A DNA stretch of 64,000 nucleotides from contig JAWKWH010000001.1 in assembly GCA_041397625.1 (NCBI GenBank), forward strand, positions 682,001-746,000, in the 5' to 3' direction. How positions within the stretch are numbered: position 1 is the stretch's first letter; the number at the start of each line of letters is the position of its first letter. The DNA is from JAWKWH01 sp041397625 (lineage in GTDB: Bacteria; Pseudomonadota; Alphaproteobacteria; Rhizobiales; Rhizobiaceae). The position numbers and the translations under genes were made by a program. A model generated the notes under the pieces. It was not told the origin of the DNA and made no database searches. It saw only the letters and a list, made by a program, of their open reading frames with translations. Of this stretch, positions 1 to 8,281 are shown in pieces.

Positions 1-57
1 CGGCCAAATCAGCCGCCGCCAAATTCGCGCGGAAAAGCGCACGGGTTCACCGGTTTG

Positions 58-1509
58 TCAAGGATCGGCGGGCGATGGCTCGGTCGCGCCGGTTCCAGCC
101 TTCGTCCGCACGGTGATGAAACGCACCGCCGCCGCCAGGCCGACCAGCGCCAGCGGCAGGCAGGAAAGGAACAGGACCCGCGCCACATGGGCGGTTTCGG
201 CGGCACCCCGCGCCTCGGCGAAGCCCGCCGCGTTGGTGACAATGCCGATATAGGCGGCGCCGACCGCATAGCCGATGCGCTGCACCGTCGGAATGGCGCC
301 GGAGACGCGGGCGTTCTCGCCGTCGGCCGCCAATGTGGTCATGCGGCGCAGAATGAAGGTCCACGCAAGGCCGAAGCCGCCGCCCTCCATGAAGGCGAAC
401 ACCGCCACCAGCCAGACGGGTCCGGCCGGAACGCTCCAGACAAAGCCCGGAATGCTGGCGACCAGCATAGTGACGCCGCAGCCGATGATCAGCGGATCGT
501 GGCGTTCCGGCATGCCCGACACGGCGATCGCTGTGATCGTCCAGCCGATCGACGAACAGGCGACGACGTAGCCGGCGGTCAGTGCGGATATTCCGTGCAG
601 CGCGGTCAACAGCAGCGGACCGTAGATGACCACGGCGATCGTGGCCGACGAGAGGAAAAACACCATGGTGAGGCCGGCGCCGACGGGATCGCGAAAACTG
701 ATCACCGGATGCGGCAACAGCCGGTTTGCGCCGCGCCGTGCGTCGATGGCGAGGAAGACGGCGAGACAGAGCAGGCCCGCGACGACGAGGAGCGGCGTGC
801 GTCCGGGTGACACGTTGATGCCGGCGAACGCGATCGCCAGCACGCCGGCCGACAGGAGCGCCAGGCGCAGCGCCGGAAACGCGCCGCCGGCCGCTTCGGT
901 CGGCCGGGCCTGTTCGCGGCCTCTGAACGAAAACAGGATCCACAGGCACAGCGCCAGCGCCTGCGCGGCGAAGAACCAGAAGCCGCCGCGCCAGGTGCCG
1001 TATTCGACGAACAGGCCGCCGACCAGCGGACCGAGAAAGGCCGAGACGCCCCACAGCGCCGAAAGGGCGCCCATCGCCCGCGCCAGGAGGCGCCTCGGAA
1101 ACAAAAGCCCGACCGCCACGAAGGCAAGTGCGGTCAGGCCGCCGCCGCCGACGCCCTGGAACAGCCGGCCGGCCAGAACCACTTGCATGGATGGCGCCAG
1201 CGCGCTGATCGAACAGCCGACGCCGAACAGCGCTGCGGCGGCGGCCATGGGCAGCCGCAGGCCGAATCGCGTCGCCATCAGGCCGCTGGCCGCGCCGGCG
1301 GCGATCGAGCCGATTTCGTAGAGCGCCAGGTTCCATGAGACCAGTTCGGCGCCGCCGATCTCGCCGACCATGGCCGGCATCATCGTCGCCAGCAGCAACT
1401 CGTCGGCCGCGTGCAGCCATACGCCCAGGCAGACCAGCGCCAGCGGCAGGGCGTATTTCGCGTTGAGGATTTCGCCCCACCGCACCAGGCCCTCGTCAGC
1501 CTTGCTCAT
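58..1509 (-). CDS. MFS transporter, probable multidrug-type exporter
   Basis: The 483-residue protein is almost entirely hydrophobic segments separated by short basic loops. That pattern fits a major facilitator superfamily proton-driven exporter in the inner membrane. The first membrane span starts near residue 19, and a GRLFQGVGGGG stretch at about residue 114 resembles the motif-C/RxxQG region of 12-14-span drug exporters. The start ATG overlaps the stop of the upstream methyltransferase gene as ATGA (1506-1509), so the two are translationally coupled. The substrate cannot be told from sequence. The last 57 bases of the window beyond its stop hold nothing I recognise. Confidence 0.85.
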   Translation of the reverse strand: MSKADEGLVRWGEILNAKYALPLALVCLGVWLHAADELLLATMMPAMVGEIGGAELVSWNLALYEIGSIAAGAASGLMATRFGLRLPMAAAAALFGVGCSISALAPSMQVVLAGRLFQGVGGGGLTALAFVAVGLLFPRRLLARAMGALSALWGVSAFLGPLVGGLFVEYGTWRGGFWFFAAQALALCLWILFSFRGREQARPTEAAGGAFPALRLALLSAGVLAIAFAGINVSPGRTPLLVVAGLLCLAVFLAIDARRGANRLLPHPVISFRDPVGAGLTMVFFLSSATIAVVIYGPLLLTALHGISALTAGYVVACSSIGWTITAIAVSGMPERHDPLIIGCGVTMLVASIPGFVWSVPAGPVWLVAVFAFMEGGGFGLAWTFILRRMTTLAADGENARVSGAIPTVQRIGYAVGAAYIGIVTNAAGFAEARGAAETAHVARVLFLSCLPLALVGLAAAVRFITVRTKAGTGATEPSPADP

Positions 1510-2258
1510 ACGGTCGAAGACCGGTCCCGGCCCGAAGCCACGCCCTGCGGCGCCAGCGCCGGCACGAAGACCCGCCTGGAGGCGCGTGCGGCGACCGGTC
1601 GTCCCTGATAGAGCCGCTTCTGCGCTTCGACCACGACGACGCCGGCGAAGATCGGCCAGAAGCGCCGGCCGAAGCGCTCCAGACCGTTATAGAAGCGCAG
1701 CAGCGATCGCCGCCTAGTCGGCGGGAAATGAAGCGCATCCGCCCACAGGCCGGGGGTGAAATTGGTCTCGCGCAGCAGGTCGGTGAGCTGCGCCCTGGAA
1801 AACGGCCGGCCGGTTCCGAAGGGCGTGTGCTCGAAGCGGGCCCACACGCCGCGCCGGTTGGGAACGACGATCACCAGCCGCCCGCCCGGCGCCAGCACGC
1901 GCCAGGCCTCCATCAGCGTCTCGCGCGGATTTTCCGAGTGCTCCAGCAGGTGGATCATCAGGATGCGGTCGATGCTCGATTCGACCAGCGGCAGTTCCTC
2001 CTCGAACACCAGCGCGGCTGCCGAGGGGCCGCTTGGCGGCCAGTTCACTGCGCCCTGTCCGGCCGGCATGAAGGCCAGCACGCGCTCGGCGTCGGCGCCG
2101 AACCGCTCCAGCCACGGCACAGCATAGCCCATGCCGACAAGGCGTTCATTGGCGAGCGTTGCCCACACCGTCGACAGCGCCACGGCGATCGATCGTTCGG
2201 CCAGCCGGCCGAGCACCGAACCGTAGAAGTTCCTCAGATCGACGATGTCGCAATACAT
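1506..2258 (-). CDS. class I SAM-dependent methyltransferase
   Basis: The protein is about 250 residues with a Rossmann-type methyltransferase core. The central block has HLLEHSENPRE followed by LAPGGRLVIVVPN, the usual motif-II/III signature of ubiquinone/menaquinone-like methyltransferases (Methyltransf_11 type). I chose the ATG at 2258, which gives an N-terminus MYCDIVDLRNFYGS typical of rhizobial homologues. An in-frame ATG at 2327 would add 23 residues that look like upstream non-coding sequence. The gene lies divergently from gloB and is coupled to the MFS gene by a 4-base overlap. The substrate is unknown. Confidence 0.8.
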   Translation of the reverse strand: MYCDIVDLRNFYGSVLGRLAERSIAVALSTVWATLANERLVGMGYAVPWLERFGADAERVLAFMPAGQGAVNWPPSGPSAAALVFEEELPLVESSIDRILMIHLLEHSENPRETLMEAWRVLAPGGRLVIVVPNRRGVWARFEHTPFGTGRPFSRAQLTDLLRETNFTPGLWADALHFPPTRRRSLLRFYNGLERFGRRFWPIFAGVVVVEAQKRLYQGRPVAARASRRVFVPALAPQGVASGRDRSSTV

Positions 2259-2380
2259 GGCCGGAACGTAGCCGTGCGGCGTATCCACTTCAAGAATGGG
2301 TTGAAGCCGCCGCCCGCGTCGTGACAAGCCGCGGTGATCGCCTTAGTCTTCCGGCTTGCAAGCAAACGGAGAAGCCACCG

Positions 2381-3148
2381 ATGGTGTTGCAGATCGACCA
2401 GTTCACCTGCCGGAGCGACAATTACTGCGTTCTCGTCCACGATCCCGAAAGCGACGAGACGGCGATCATCGACGCGCCGGACGAGGGACCGATCCTCGCC
2501 GCCGTCGAACGTACCGGCTGGACGCCGACCCATATCCTGACCACCCACCATCACGGCGACCATGTCGCCGCCAACGAGGCGCTGAAGGCGCGCTACGGGC
2601 TGAAGATCGTCGGTCCCAGGGCGGAAGCGGCGAAAATACCCGGCATCGACGAGACCGTCTCGGGTGACGACGTCTTCCGCGTCTGCGGCGAGGATGTGCG
2701 GGTGATCGACACGCCGGGCCATACGGCCGGCCACATCGTCTACTTCCTTACCGGCAGCAAGGTGCTGTTTGCAGGCGACACGCTGTTTTCGCTCGGCTGC
2801 GGACGCCTGTTCGAGGGCTCGGCCGCCGACATGTATGGGTCCTTGACCCGATTGCGCGCCCTGCCGGCCGAGACCAGCGTCTATTGCGGCCACGAATATA
2901 CCAAGGCCAACGCCGATTTCGCGCTGTCGGTCGATCCGGAAAACGACGCGCTGAAGGCGCGCGCAGCCGAGGTGGCCGAACTCCGCGCCGCAGAAAGGCC
3001 GACGCTGCCGACCACGATCGCCCGCGAGATCGACACCAACCCGTTCCTGCGCTGGGACGACAAGGCGATCCGCACCCATCTCGGCATGGCGGATGCCGAC
3101 GACGTCGCCGTCTTCGCCGAGATCAGGAAGCGCAAGGACCGGTTCTGA
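2381..3148 (+). CDS. gloB: hydroxyacylglutathione hydrolase (glyoxalase II)
   Basis: This 255-residue metallo-beta-lactamase-fold enzyme hydrolyses S-D-lactoylglutathione to D-lactate and glutathione, the second step of methylglyoxal detoxification. The metal-binding THHHGDH motif lies near residue 55. Further ligands are seen in the GHTAGH segment, FAGDTLF and the CGHEYT segment. Length matches the family exactly. The ATG at 2381 is preceded by an ACGGAG ribosome site, so the long upstream open frame is not coding. The cupin gene follows after a single base, suggesting a two-gene operon. Confidence 0.95.
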   Translation: MVLQIDQFTCRSDNYCVLVHDPESDETAIIDAPDEGPILAAVERTGWTPTHILTTHHHGDHVAANEALKARYGLKIVGPRAEAAKIPGIDETVSGDDVFRVCGEDVRVIDTPGHTAGHIVYFLTGSKVLFAGDTLFSLGCGRLFEGSAADMYGSLTRLRALPAETSVYCGHEYTKANADFALSVDPENDALKARAAEVAELRAAERPTLPTTIAREIDTNPFLRWDDKAIRTHLGMADADDVAVFAEIRKRKDRF

Positions 3149-3149
3149 C

Positions 3150-3566
3150 ATGGCCGCCACCGCAGGCGAGGCCGAGGCGATTATCGCAGCGCTCGGGCTT
3201 GAGCCGCATCCGGAAGGCGGCTGGTATGCCGAGACCTTCCGCGATCCCGAAGGCGGCGCGCGCGGCCATTCGACCGCGATCTACTTCCTGTTGAAGGCGG
3301 GCGAGGAATCGGCCTGGCACCGGGTGCGCGACGCAGCAGAGGTCTGGCATCACTATGCCGGTGCGCCGCTGCGATTGCAGGTGTCGGGGGATCTGGCGGA
3401 AGTCCACACGCTTGTGCTTGGAACCGGCCTCGAGGCCGGCGAGCGCCCGCAGCACGTGGTTCCGGCGGGGCAATGGCAGCGGGCGAAAAGCTTCGGCGAA
3501 TGGACGCTGGTTGGCTGCACCGTGGCGCCGGGCTTCGACTTCGCCGCCTTCGAAATGGTGACCTGA
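3150..3566 (+). CDS. cupin-fold protein of the DUF985 family
   Basis: The 138-residue product carries the DUF985 hallmarks: LEPHPEGGWYAETFRD near the N-terminus, then TAIYFLL, WHRVRDAAEVWHHYAGAPL and a C-terminal GCTVAPGFDFAAFE. The fold is a cupin barrel related to RmlC-like sugar epimerases, but no enzymatic activity is established for the family. The start codon sits one base after the gloB stop, so it is probably co-translated with gloB. The tail of the gene converges on the lysoplasmalogenase-like gene with only 10 bases between stops. Confidence 0.88.
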   Translation: MAATAGEAEAIIAALGLEPHPEGGWYAETFRDPEGGARGHSTAIYFLLKAGEESAWHRVRDAAEVWHHYAGAPLRLQVSGDLAEVHTLVLGTGLEAGERPQHVVPAGQWQRAKSFGEWTLVGCTVAPGFDFAAFEMVT

Positions 3567-3576
3567 CCGACGAGAA

Positions 3577-4245
3577 CTAGAGAAGGAATCCGAGCGCGAT
3601 CGCCGCCTGTCCGCCATAATAGAGGCTCCAGACGCCATAGGGCGCCCATTGCCGGTGCGGAGAGTTTTCGGCAAGCAGGAAGCGCTCCGCTGCCAGGATC
3701 GTGTCCGAGGCGATGAACATGAAGGCGCCGACGATCGCCATCGGCCGGTCGAGCGTCAGCACGGCAAGTCCCATCGCCAGGATGGCGGTGATATAGGCCA
3801 TCACCGGAACTTTCAGCGCCGGTTCCACCGCCACGGCCAGCCGCCGCGCCATCAAGCCGCCGAAGGCGAGCAGGACGGCGCCGAGGGCGAGGCGTGCCGG
3901 ATCGGCCATCAGTGTCGCCGCCCCGCCGCCGGCCTGGAAGAACAGCGCCACATAGGCGATGTGGGCGGCGAGGAAACTGCCGAGCCCGCCCAGAAAGGCC
4001 TTGTCGCCCTCATGCGCGAGAAAGGCGTCGCCGGCCGCGCCGAGCGCCAGCGCGGTCGCCAGCAGCGCCGGCCCGCCTTCCAGCCATGCAAGCAGCGCCA
4101 GAAGCGCCGTCGACAGCGTCTTCACCGCCGTGCGCCGCGGCGACGGCGGCCATGTCACCATGAACAGATAGGCGATGGCCGCGACGGCGGAGAACAGCAG
4201 CGTTCCGTTCGCAAGCGTCGTCGGGCCTCCGGCAAACGGCATCAT
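3577..4245 (-). CDS. YhhN-family membrane protein (lysoplasmalogenase-like)
   Basis: The protein has 222 residues with about eight hydrophobic helices. Family features include ALGAAGDAFLAHEGDKAFLGGLGSFLAAH and a late FIASDTILAAERFL segment; the conserved acidic residues in these helices are the presumed active site. In animals, YhhN/TMEM86 proteins hydrolyse the vinyl-ether bond of lysoplasmalogens; the bacterial substrate is not known. Two consecutive ATG codons at 4245 and 4242 are possible starts, and the first overlaps the stop of the upstream EamA gene. The two genes therefore form an operon. Confidence 0.82.
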   Translation of the reverse strand: MMPFAGGPTTLANGTLLFSAVAAIAYLFMVTWPPSPRRTAVKTLSTALLALLAWLEGGPALLATALALGAAGDAFLAHEGDKAFLGGLGSFLAAHIAYVALFFQAGGGAATLMADPARLALGAVLLAFGGLMARRLAVAVEPALKVPVMAYITAILAMGLAVLTLDRPMAIVGAFMFIASDTILAAERFLLAENSPHRQWAPYGVWSLYYGGQAAIALGFLL

Positions 4246-5132
4246 CGCGCCTTTGCCGCGCCGGCGCGGCGCCCGGAAAACAGCATCGATTTTGCCGCCA
4301 GCACCGCCCCGCCGGTGATCAGCAGGCAGGCTGCGGCAAGCGTCGCGGTCGGCTCGGCGCGGCCGGCGGCAACGAGGATCAGCGTCGAGAGCAGCGGCGC
4401 GCCGTAGCTCGCCGCGCCCAGCACCTGGATGTTGCCGTGCTTGACGCCGTGATCCCAGGCATAGAACGCCGCGCCGACCGGCATCAGTCCGAGGCCGCTC
4501 ACCGCCAGCCATTGCCCGGCGGTCTGCGGCCACACTGTCTGTTCGAGCGCCAGGTGGCAGACGAGCGAAAGCGCCGCCGTGGCGAGGCAGAACCAGGCGA
4601 CGACATGGGTCGGCACGGCGCTGAAGCGCCGCGACAGCAGCGAATAGGACGACCAGACCAGCGCGCACACCGCCGCCATGGCGTAGCCATGGGCGTAGCG
4701 GCCGTCGAAACCGAGCTTGCCGCCGCCGGTGATGATCAGCGCCGAGCCGGCAAGGCCCAGCACCGCACCGGCGACGTGGTGCCATCCAAGCCGTTCGCCC
4801 GGCATCAGCGCCGAGCCGAGCACGATCAGAAGCGGCCACAGATAGGCGATAAGGCTTGCCTCGGCGGCCGGCGCGTTGCGCAGCGCTGTAAAGTAGAAGA
4901 AATGGTAGCCGAACAGGCCGGCGATGCCGACCACCCAGGCGGCCGGCGGCACGGGCGCCGCTTGGCGCGGCGGCGGCACGACGAGGCGGACGGCAAAGCC
5001 CGCCGCCGCGCCGATGGAAAACGCCATTGCGGAGAGGAGGAACGGCGGCACCGCGCCCGACGCATCGGTCAGCAATGCGAGCAGCGCCCACATCGCAACC
5101 GCCGAAAACCCGATGAGTGTCGCTCGCGCCAT
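4242..5132 (-). CDS. EamA/DMT-family transporter
   Basis: This 296-residue inner-membrane protein has the ten-helix arrangement of the drug/metabolite transporter superfamily, built from two EamA repeats. Recognisable pieces are YFTALRNAPAAEASLIAYLWPLLIVL in the first repeat and GAASYGAPLLSTLILV in the second. I chose the ATG at 5132; 16 further upstream codons are in frame but read as untranslated sequence. It is coupled to the YhhN gene by an ATGA overlap. Family members export amino acids or other metabolites; the substrate here is not inferable. Confidence 0.88.
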   Translation of the reverse strand: MARATLIGFSAVAMWALLALLTDASGAVPPFLLSAMAFSIGAAAGFAVRLVVPPPRQAAPVPPAAWVVGIAGLFGYHFFYFTALRNAPAAEASLIAYLWPLLIVLGSALMPGERLGWHHVAGAVLGLAGSALIITGGGKLGFDGRYAHGYAMAAVCALVWSSYSLLSRRFSAVPTHVVAWFCLATAALSLVCHLALEQTVWPQTAGQWLAVSGLGLMPVGAAFYAWDHGVKHGNIQVLGAASYGAPLLSTLILVAAGRAEPTATLAAACLLITGGAVLAAKSMLFSGRRAGAAKAR

Positions 5133-5204
5133 GAAAACCCGTCCTGCCGGCGCGTATCGCGCGACCCTAACGCCGCGCAAATTGCACCGGCCGGCCGGAC
5201 CTCG

Positions 5205-5996
5205 TCAATCGGCGGCGGAAAACCTGATGGCGTAAAGTCTGAGCGTGCCGACCTGCGTGCCGATGGAGGCGGTCACCGGCGCATAGACATTGGTCGCGCC
5301 CACCGGGGCGAACGCGATTTCCATGTGGCTCTTGTTCTTCATGAAATCGAGCGCCCGCCGGCCCTTGCGATAGCCCGAAACGGGCTCGAACCTGGCTCTG
5401 CAGCGCACCACGTCGCCCTTGAACCCCTTGGTGGAGAAGGGTTTCATCCCGGCATAGCCCAGCTTCAGGTTGACGCGCATCTCGCCGTCATAGGCGCGGA
5501 TGGTGCGGTTGCAGACCGCGCGCGGCGTGTCGGCGCGGATCATCGCCGCCGTCAGCGGATCGAACACGGCGGCGAGGTCGCCGGCGCCAAGCGGCACCCA
5601 GTCGGCGCCGCGTTTCTTGAGTGGCGGCACGTTCTCGGTTTCCACCACGTCGCCGTTGTGGAAGCGGATCGCGGTGCGCTGCCGCTTGTTGCCGGAAGTG
5701 TAGTTGAGCTCGTAGCCGAGCGGCTCGACGCCGTCCTGGGCAAGCCTGCCGGAGACCCTGGTATGGGCCACCGTCCTGTCGAACATCCGCGCCAGCCCGG
5801 CGCTTTTCAGGGTGCCGTCCATCACGAAGGTGTCGCCGGAAAAGCGCGAGACGAAAGTCGACCTGGCGATCGGGAAACCCAGGAAGGAAAGCCGGTATTC
5901 GGCCTGGTGGGCGCTGGGCTTTTCCAGCGCGCCCGCGGGCGGCGGCGCCAGCACGCAAAGCGTAACAGCGGCGATGGCGACTGGTCGGATGGCCAT
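5205..5996 (-). CDS. DUF3108 periplasmic protein
   Basis: The 263-residue protein opens with a signal peptide (MAIRPVAIAAVTLCVLAPPPAGALE; cleavage likely after ALA-type residues near 23). It then shows the DUF3108 pattern: AEYRLSFLGFPIARSTF, SGRLAQDGVEPLGYEL and a late RRALDFMKNKSHMEIAFAPVG block. DUF3108 proteins are thought to be lipocalin-like beta-barrels exported to the periplasm; no reaction is known. It is transcribed divergently from rpmB, as in other rhizobia. Confidence 0.8.
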   Translation of the reverse strand: MAIRPVAIAAVTLCVLAPPPAGALEKPSAHQAEYRLSFLGFPIARSTFVSRFSGDTFVMDGTLKSAGLARMFDRTVAHTRVSGRLAQDGVEPLGYELNYTSGNKRQRTAIRFHNGDVVETENVPPLKKRGADWVPLGAGDLAAVFDPLTAAMIRADTPRAVCNRTIRAYDGEMRVNLKLGYAGMKPFSTKGFKGDVVRCRARFEPVSGYRKGRRALDFMKNKSHMEIAFAPVGATNVYAPVTASIGTQVGTLRLYAIRFSAAD

Positions 5997-6109
5997 GTCG
6001 GGCGGTTCCCTCTCCTATCACGGCGATGCTGGCCGGCAATTCCGGCGATCTTATGGACCGGATTGCATGAATACATGCTGAACGGTCTCCCGGCAGTGCC
6101 CGACAGGCG

Positions 6110-6138
6110 CTTGACGCTTCCGGTAAATGACACTATGG
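6110..6138 (+). promoter_or_regulatory. probable rpmB promoter
   Basis: CTTGAC at 6110-6115 is followed by exactly 17 bases and CTATGG at 6133-6138. The rhizobial housekeeping-sigma consensus is CTTGAC-N17-CTATAT, so this is 6/6 and 4/6. It would give a leader of about 105 bases before rpmB. Identified by eye only. Confidence 0.5.
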
Positions 6139-6251
6139 AGACGCGACTTTTCCGTGAGGCAGTCCGATACGATCGCGCGTCCCTTGATGAGGCGTCGTGA
6201 CGAGGGCCTTTCGCCCACGGCAATACCGCGATGTAGAGAAGGTTGTTTCAG

Positions 6252-6548
6252 ATGTCCCGCGCTTGTGAGCTGACCGGCAAGGCCGTCATGTCCGGCAACA
6301 ATGTAAGCCACGCCAACAACAAGACCCGCCGCCGCTTTCTGCCCAACCTGGTGCAGGTGACGTTGATGTCCGAGGCGATGGGCCAGAGCTATCGTTTGCG
6401 CATCTCTGCCGCCGCCCTGCGCACGGTGGAGCACCGTGGCGGTCTCGACGCGTTCCTGGCCAAGGCCGATGCGAGCGAGCTGTCGCAGCGCGCGCGCCTG
6501 CTGAAGAAGCAGATTGCCGCCAGGCAGGCCGAAGGCGCCACCGCCTGA
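6252..6548 (+). CDS. rpmB: 50S ribosomal protein L28
   Basis: The 98-residue basic protein is ribosomal protein L28 of the alphaproteobacterial long type. It begins MSRACELTGKAVMSGNNVSH and has the NKTRRRFLPNL block, followed by an alpha-specific C-terminal extension rich in Lys/Arg/Gln. L28 binds 23S rRNA near the 50S exit side. The start at 6252 has an AGAAGG ribosome site about 10 bases upstream; an in-frame TTG three codons earlier is less likely. It stands alone, with a promoter upstream and a GC-rich hairpin after the stop. Confidence 0.97.
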   Translation: MSRACELTGKAVMSGNNVSHANNKTRRRFLPNLVQVTLMSEAMGQSYRLRISAAALRTVEHRGGLDAFLAKADASELSQRARLLKKQIAARQAEGATA

Positions 6549-6562
6549 TCGGCAAAATCACC

Positions 6563-6589
6563 GGTGTCGCGCGCCATGGCGCCGGCACC
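6563..6589 (+). other. GC-rich hairpin after rpmB
   Basis: GGTGTCG pairs with the end CGGCACC, and GCGCC with GGCGC after one bulged base, giving about 11 pairs around a tiny loop. There is no T tract, so this is not a classical intrinsic terminator. It may protect or end the rpmB transcript. Confidence 0.35.
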
Positions 6590-6594
6590 TCGTC

Positions 6595-6626
6595 GCTGGT
6601 TCCATCACCCAGGATAAAAAAATGAC
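6595..6626 (+). promoter_or_regulatory. candidate preQ1-I riboswitch overlapping the yhhQ start codon
   Basis: A short stem CTGG (6596-6599) pairs with CCAG (6609-6612) around the loop TTCCATCAC, which begins with the TTC that follows P1 in preQ1-I aptamers. An A-rich tail (6616-6622) follows. Loop bases CAT (6603-6605) can pair with ATG (6622-6624) to form the P2 pseudoknot. The Shine-Dalgarno AGGA (6611-6614) lies partly in P1 and the initiation codon itself in P2, so ligand binding should block translation. The gene controlled is a queuosine-precursor transporter, exactly the expected target. P1 is only 4 bp, one shorter than usual, which limits certainty. Confidence 0.65.
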
Positions 6627-7242
6627 TTCATCGAAAAACGTACTGCCGTTTGTCGCGGCGATGGCGGCGATCGTCGTCGCGTCCAATTTCCTCGTGCAGT
6701 ATCCCTTTGCCCATTTCGGCATGCAGGACCTGCTGACCTGGGGCGCGTTCACCTATCCGGTCGCCTTTCTGGTCAACGACTTGACCAACCGCCGTTTCGG
6801 TCCCGAAGCGGCGCGGAAGGTGGTCTACGCCGGATTTGCGCTTGCCGTTGTTCTGTCGACCTGGTTGGCGACGCCGCGCATCGCGATCGCATCCGGATCG
6901 GCGTTCCTGACCGCCCAGTTGCTCGACGTCGCGGTCTTCGACCGTCTGCGCGGCAATGCCTGGTGGCAGGCGCCCTTCGTCTCCACCCTGATCGGCTCCG
7001 TGCTCGATACGGTGCTGTTCTTCTCGCTCGCCTTCGCCGCCGCCTTCGGCGTGCTCGACACCGTGTTCGGCATGAACGACGGCTCGTTAGGCTTTCCGGT
7101 AGCGTTCATGGGCGGCGAGGTGCCGCTCTGGATGTCGCTCGCGGCGGGCGATTTCTGCGTCAAGGTGCTTGTCGGTCTGGCGATGCTGGTGCCCTACGGA
7201 GCGCTGCTCTCCATCCTCAAGCCCGTCCCGGTGGCGCGATAG
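6622..7242 (+). CDS. yhhQ: queuosine precursor transporter (VUT/YhhQ family)
   Basis: The 206-residue membrane protein has six predicted spans. The family pattern is clear: FTYPVAFLVNDLTNRRFGPEAARKVVY near residue 50, and GNAWWQAPFVSTLIGSVLDTVLFF in the middle. YhhQ imports preQ0/preQ1-type 7-deazaguanine precursors for queuosine modification of tRNA wobble bases. The ATG at 6622 lies 7 bases after an AGGA ribosome site that is itself part of a candidate preQ1 riboswitch. It converges on the phytase-like gene. Confidence 0.92.
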   Translation: MTSSKNVLPFVAAMAAIVVASNFLVQYPFAHFGMQDLLTWGAFTYPVAFLVNDLTNRRFGPEAARKVVYAGFALAVVLSTWLATPRIAIASGSAFLTAQLLDVAVFDRLRGNAWWQAPFVSTLIGSVLDTVLFFSLAFAAAFGVLDTVFGMNDGSLGFPVAFMGGEVPLWMSLAAGDFCVKVLVGLAMLVPYGALLSILKPVPVAR

Positions 7243-7265
7243 CAAGGGCCGCGCGCCGAGATCGC

Positions 7266-8279
7266 TCAGTTCCCGGTCAGTATGAATTCCAGGTAGAGAT
7301 TGCGCTGCAGGATCGAGTGGTTGTCGTCGGAGATGATCGAGATCCGCTGCCTGCCGTCGCCGTCGACCCAGGCGTCCAGGCCTTCCATATTGTCGATCTG
7401 GTAGTTGAGATCGGCCTCGAACAGGAATTCGCCATCAATCGTGCGCCCCTTGCCGATGGTCGAGCCGTCGACGCGGCGCAGGCGCATCTTCACGCCCTCG
7501 GCCATGTTGAAGCTACGCTCGAGCAACAAAAGATCGCCGTCGGCCAGGAACACCCCGTCGGTGATGTCGAACGTTCCATGCCGGACGACCTTGAAGATGC
7601 CCTTTTCGGGGCCTTCCAGCACGGCTGCGAAAATATTGCCCTGCCGGTCGATGCTGCGCTCGGTTATGGCGATGCGCGCGCCGGCCAGAGGTGAATTCTC
7701 CGGCGCGTAGGCGATTGTCTCGAAACCCTTGTTGCGCCTGAGCTCGTCGGCGGGAACGAGAAAGTCGAGACGGCCTGTTTCGGAGGTCATCGCGCCGGGC
7801 CTGATGTCGAAAGTGGCGATGCGGTGCTCGCGCTCGAAACCGACCGTGGCCTCGTCTCCCCGAACAGCCAGCCCTTCCGCGTCGGTATGCCACTTCTCGG
7901 TTGTCACGACACCATCGGCGTCGACCATCGGCTGCATGGTGAAATCCGCCACACCCGTCGGCCGGCCACCGCCGTCGCGCACGATCCGCCCGAAATACCA
8001 GAAACCGCTGTCGGTGACGCCGATGAAGCGCGATCCCGGATCGAGGAAGCGGAAACCCGACATCGAGGCGAAATGGTCGAGCGGCGCGCGCATCTCCATG
8101 CCGCCGACGAATTCCAGCGGACCGAAGCGGGTTTCCGTCGAGCCGATGCGGAAGTTGCGGATCGGGTAGCTTCGGACCTCCGTGCCGATCGCCCCGTTGT
8201 TGCCGGCCGGGGCGGCTGACGTCAGCGCGAGCGTCGCGGTGATCAGCAGGGCGCACGCATTTGCCGTCGTTTTGAACAA
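7266..8279 (-). CDS. esterase-like activity of phytase family protein (Phytase-like domain), secreted
   Basis: The protein has about 337 residues with an N-terminal signal peptide (hydrophobic ACALLITATLALTSAAPAG). It matches the pattern of the Phytase-like (pfam13449) beta-propeller family: FVGGMEMRAPLDHFASMSGFRF, ITDGVFLADGDLLLLERSF and DNMEGLDAW. Members are reported as exported or envelope-associated esterase/phosphatase-like proteins. No ATG is available at the N-terminus; a TTG at 8279, two bases after the cobT stop, is the only sensible start, so translation probably follows cobT. Why such a protein is coupled to cobaltochelatase genes is unclear. Confidence 0.78.
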   Translation of the reverse strand: MFKTTANACALLITATLALTSAAPAGNNGAIGTEVRSYPIRNFRIGSTETRFGPLEFVGGMEMRAPLDHFASMSGFRFLDPGSRFIGVTDSGFWYFGRIVRDGGGRPTGVADFTMQPMVDADGVVTTEKWHTDAEGLAVRGDEATVGFEREHRIATFDIRPGAMTSETGRLDFLVPADELRRNKGFETIAYAPENSPLAGARIAITERSIDRQGNIFAAVLEGPEKGIFKVVRHGTFDITDGVFLADGDLLLLERSFNMAEGVKMRLRRVDGSTIGKGRTIDGEFLFEADLNYQIDNMEGLDAWVDGDGRQRISIISDDNHSILQRNLYLEFILTGN

Positions 8280-8281
8280 GA

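Noticed and set aside
4437..6200. Plus-strand open frame of 587 codons
   Set aside because: It is antisense to the EamA and DUF3108 genes, which have clear membrane/signal features. The translation is His/Arg/Gly-rich, typical of shadow frames in high-GC DNA.
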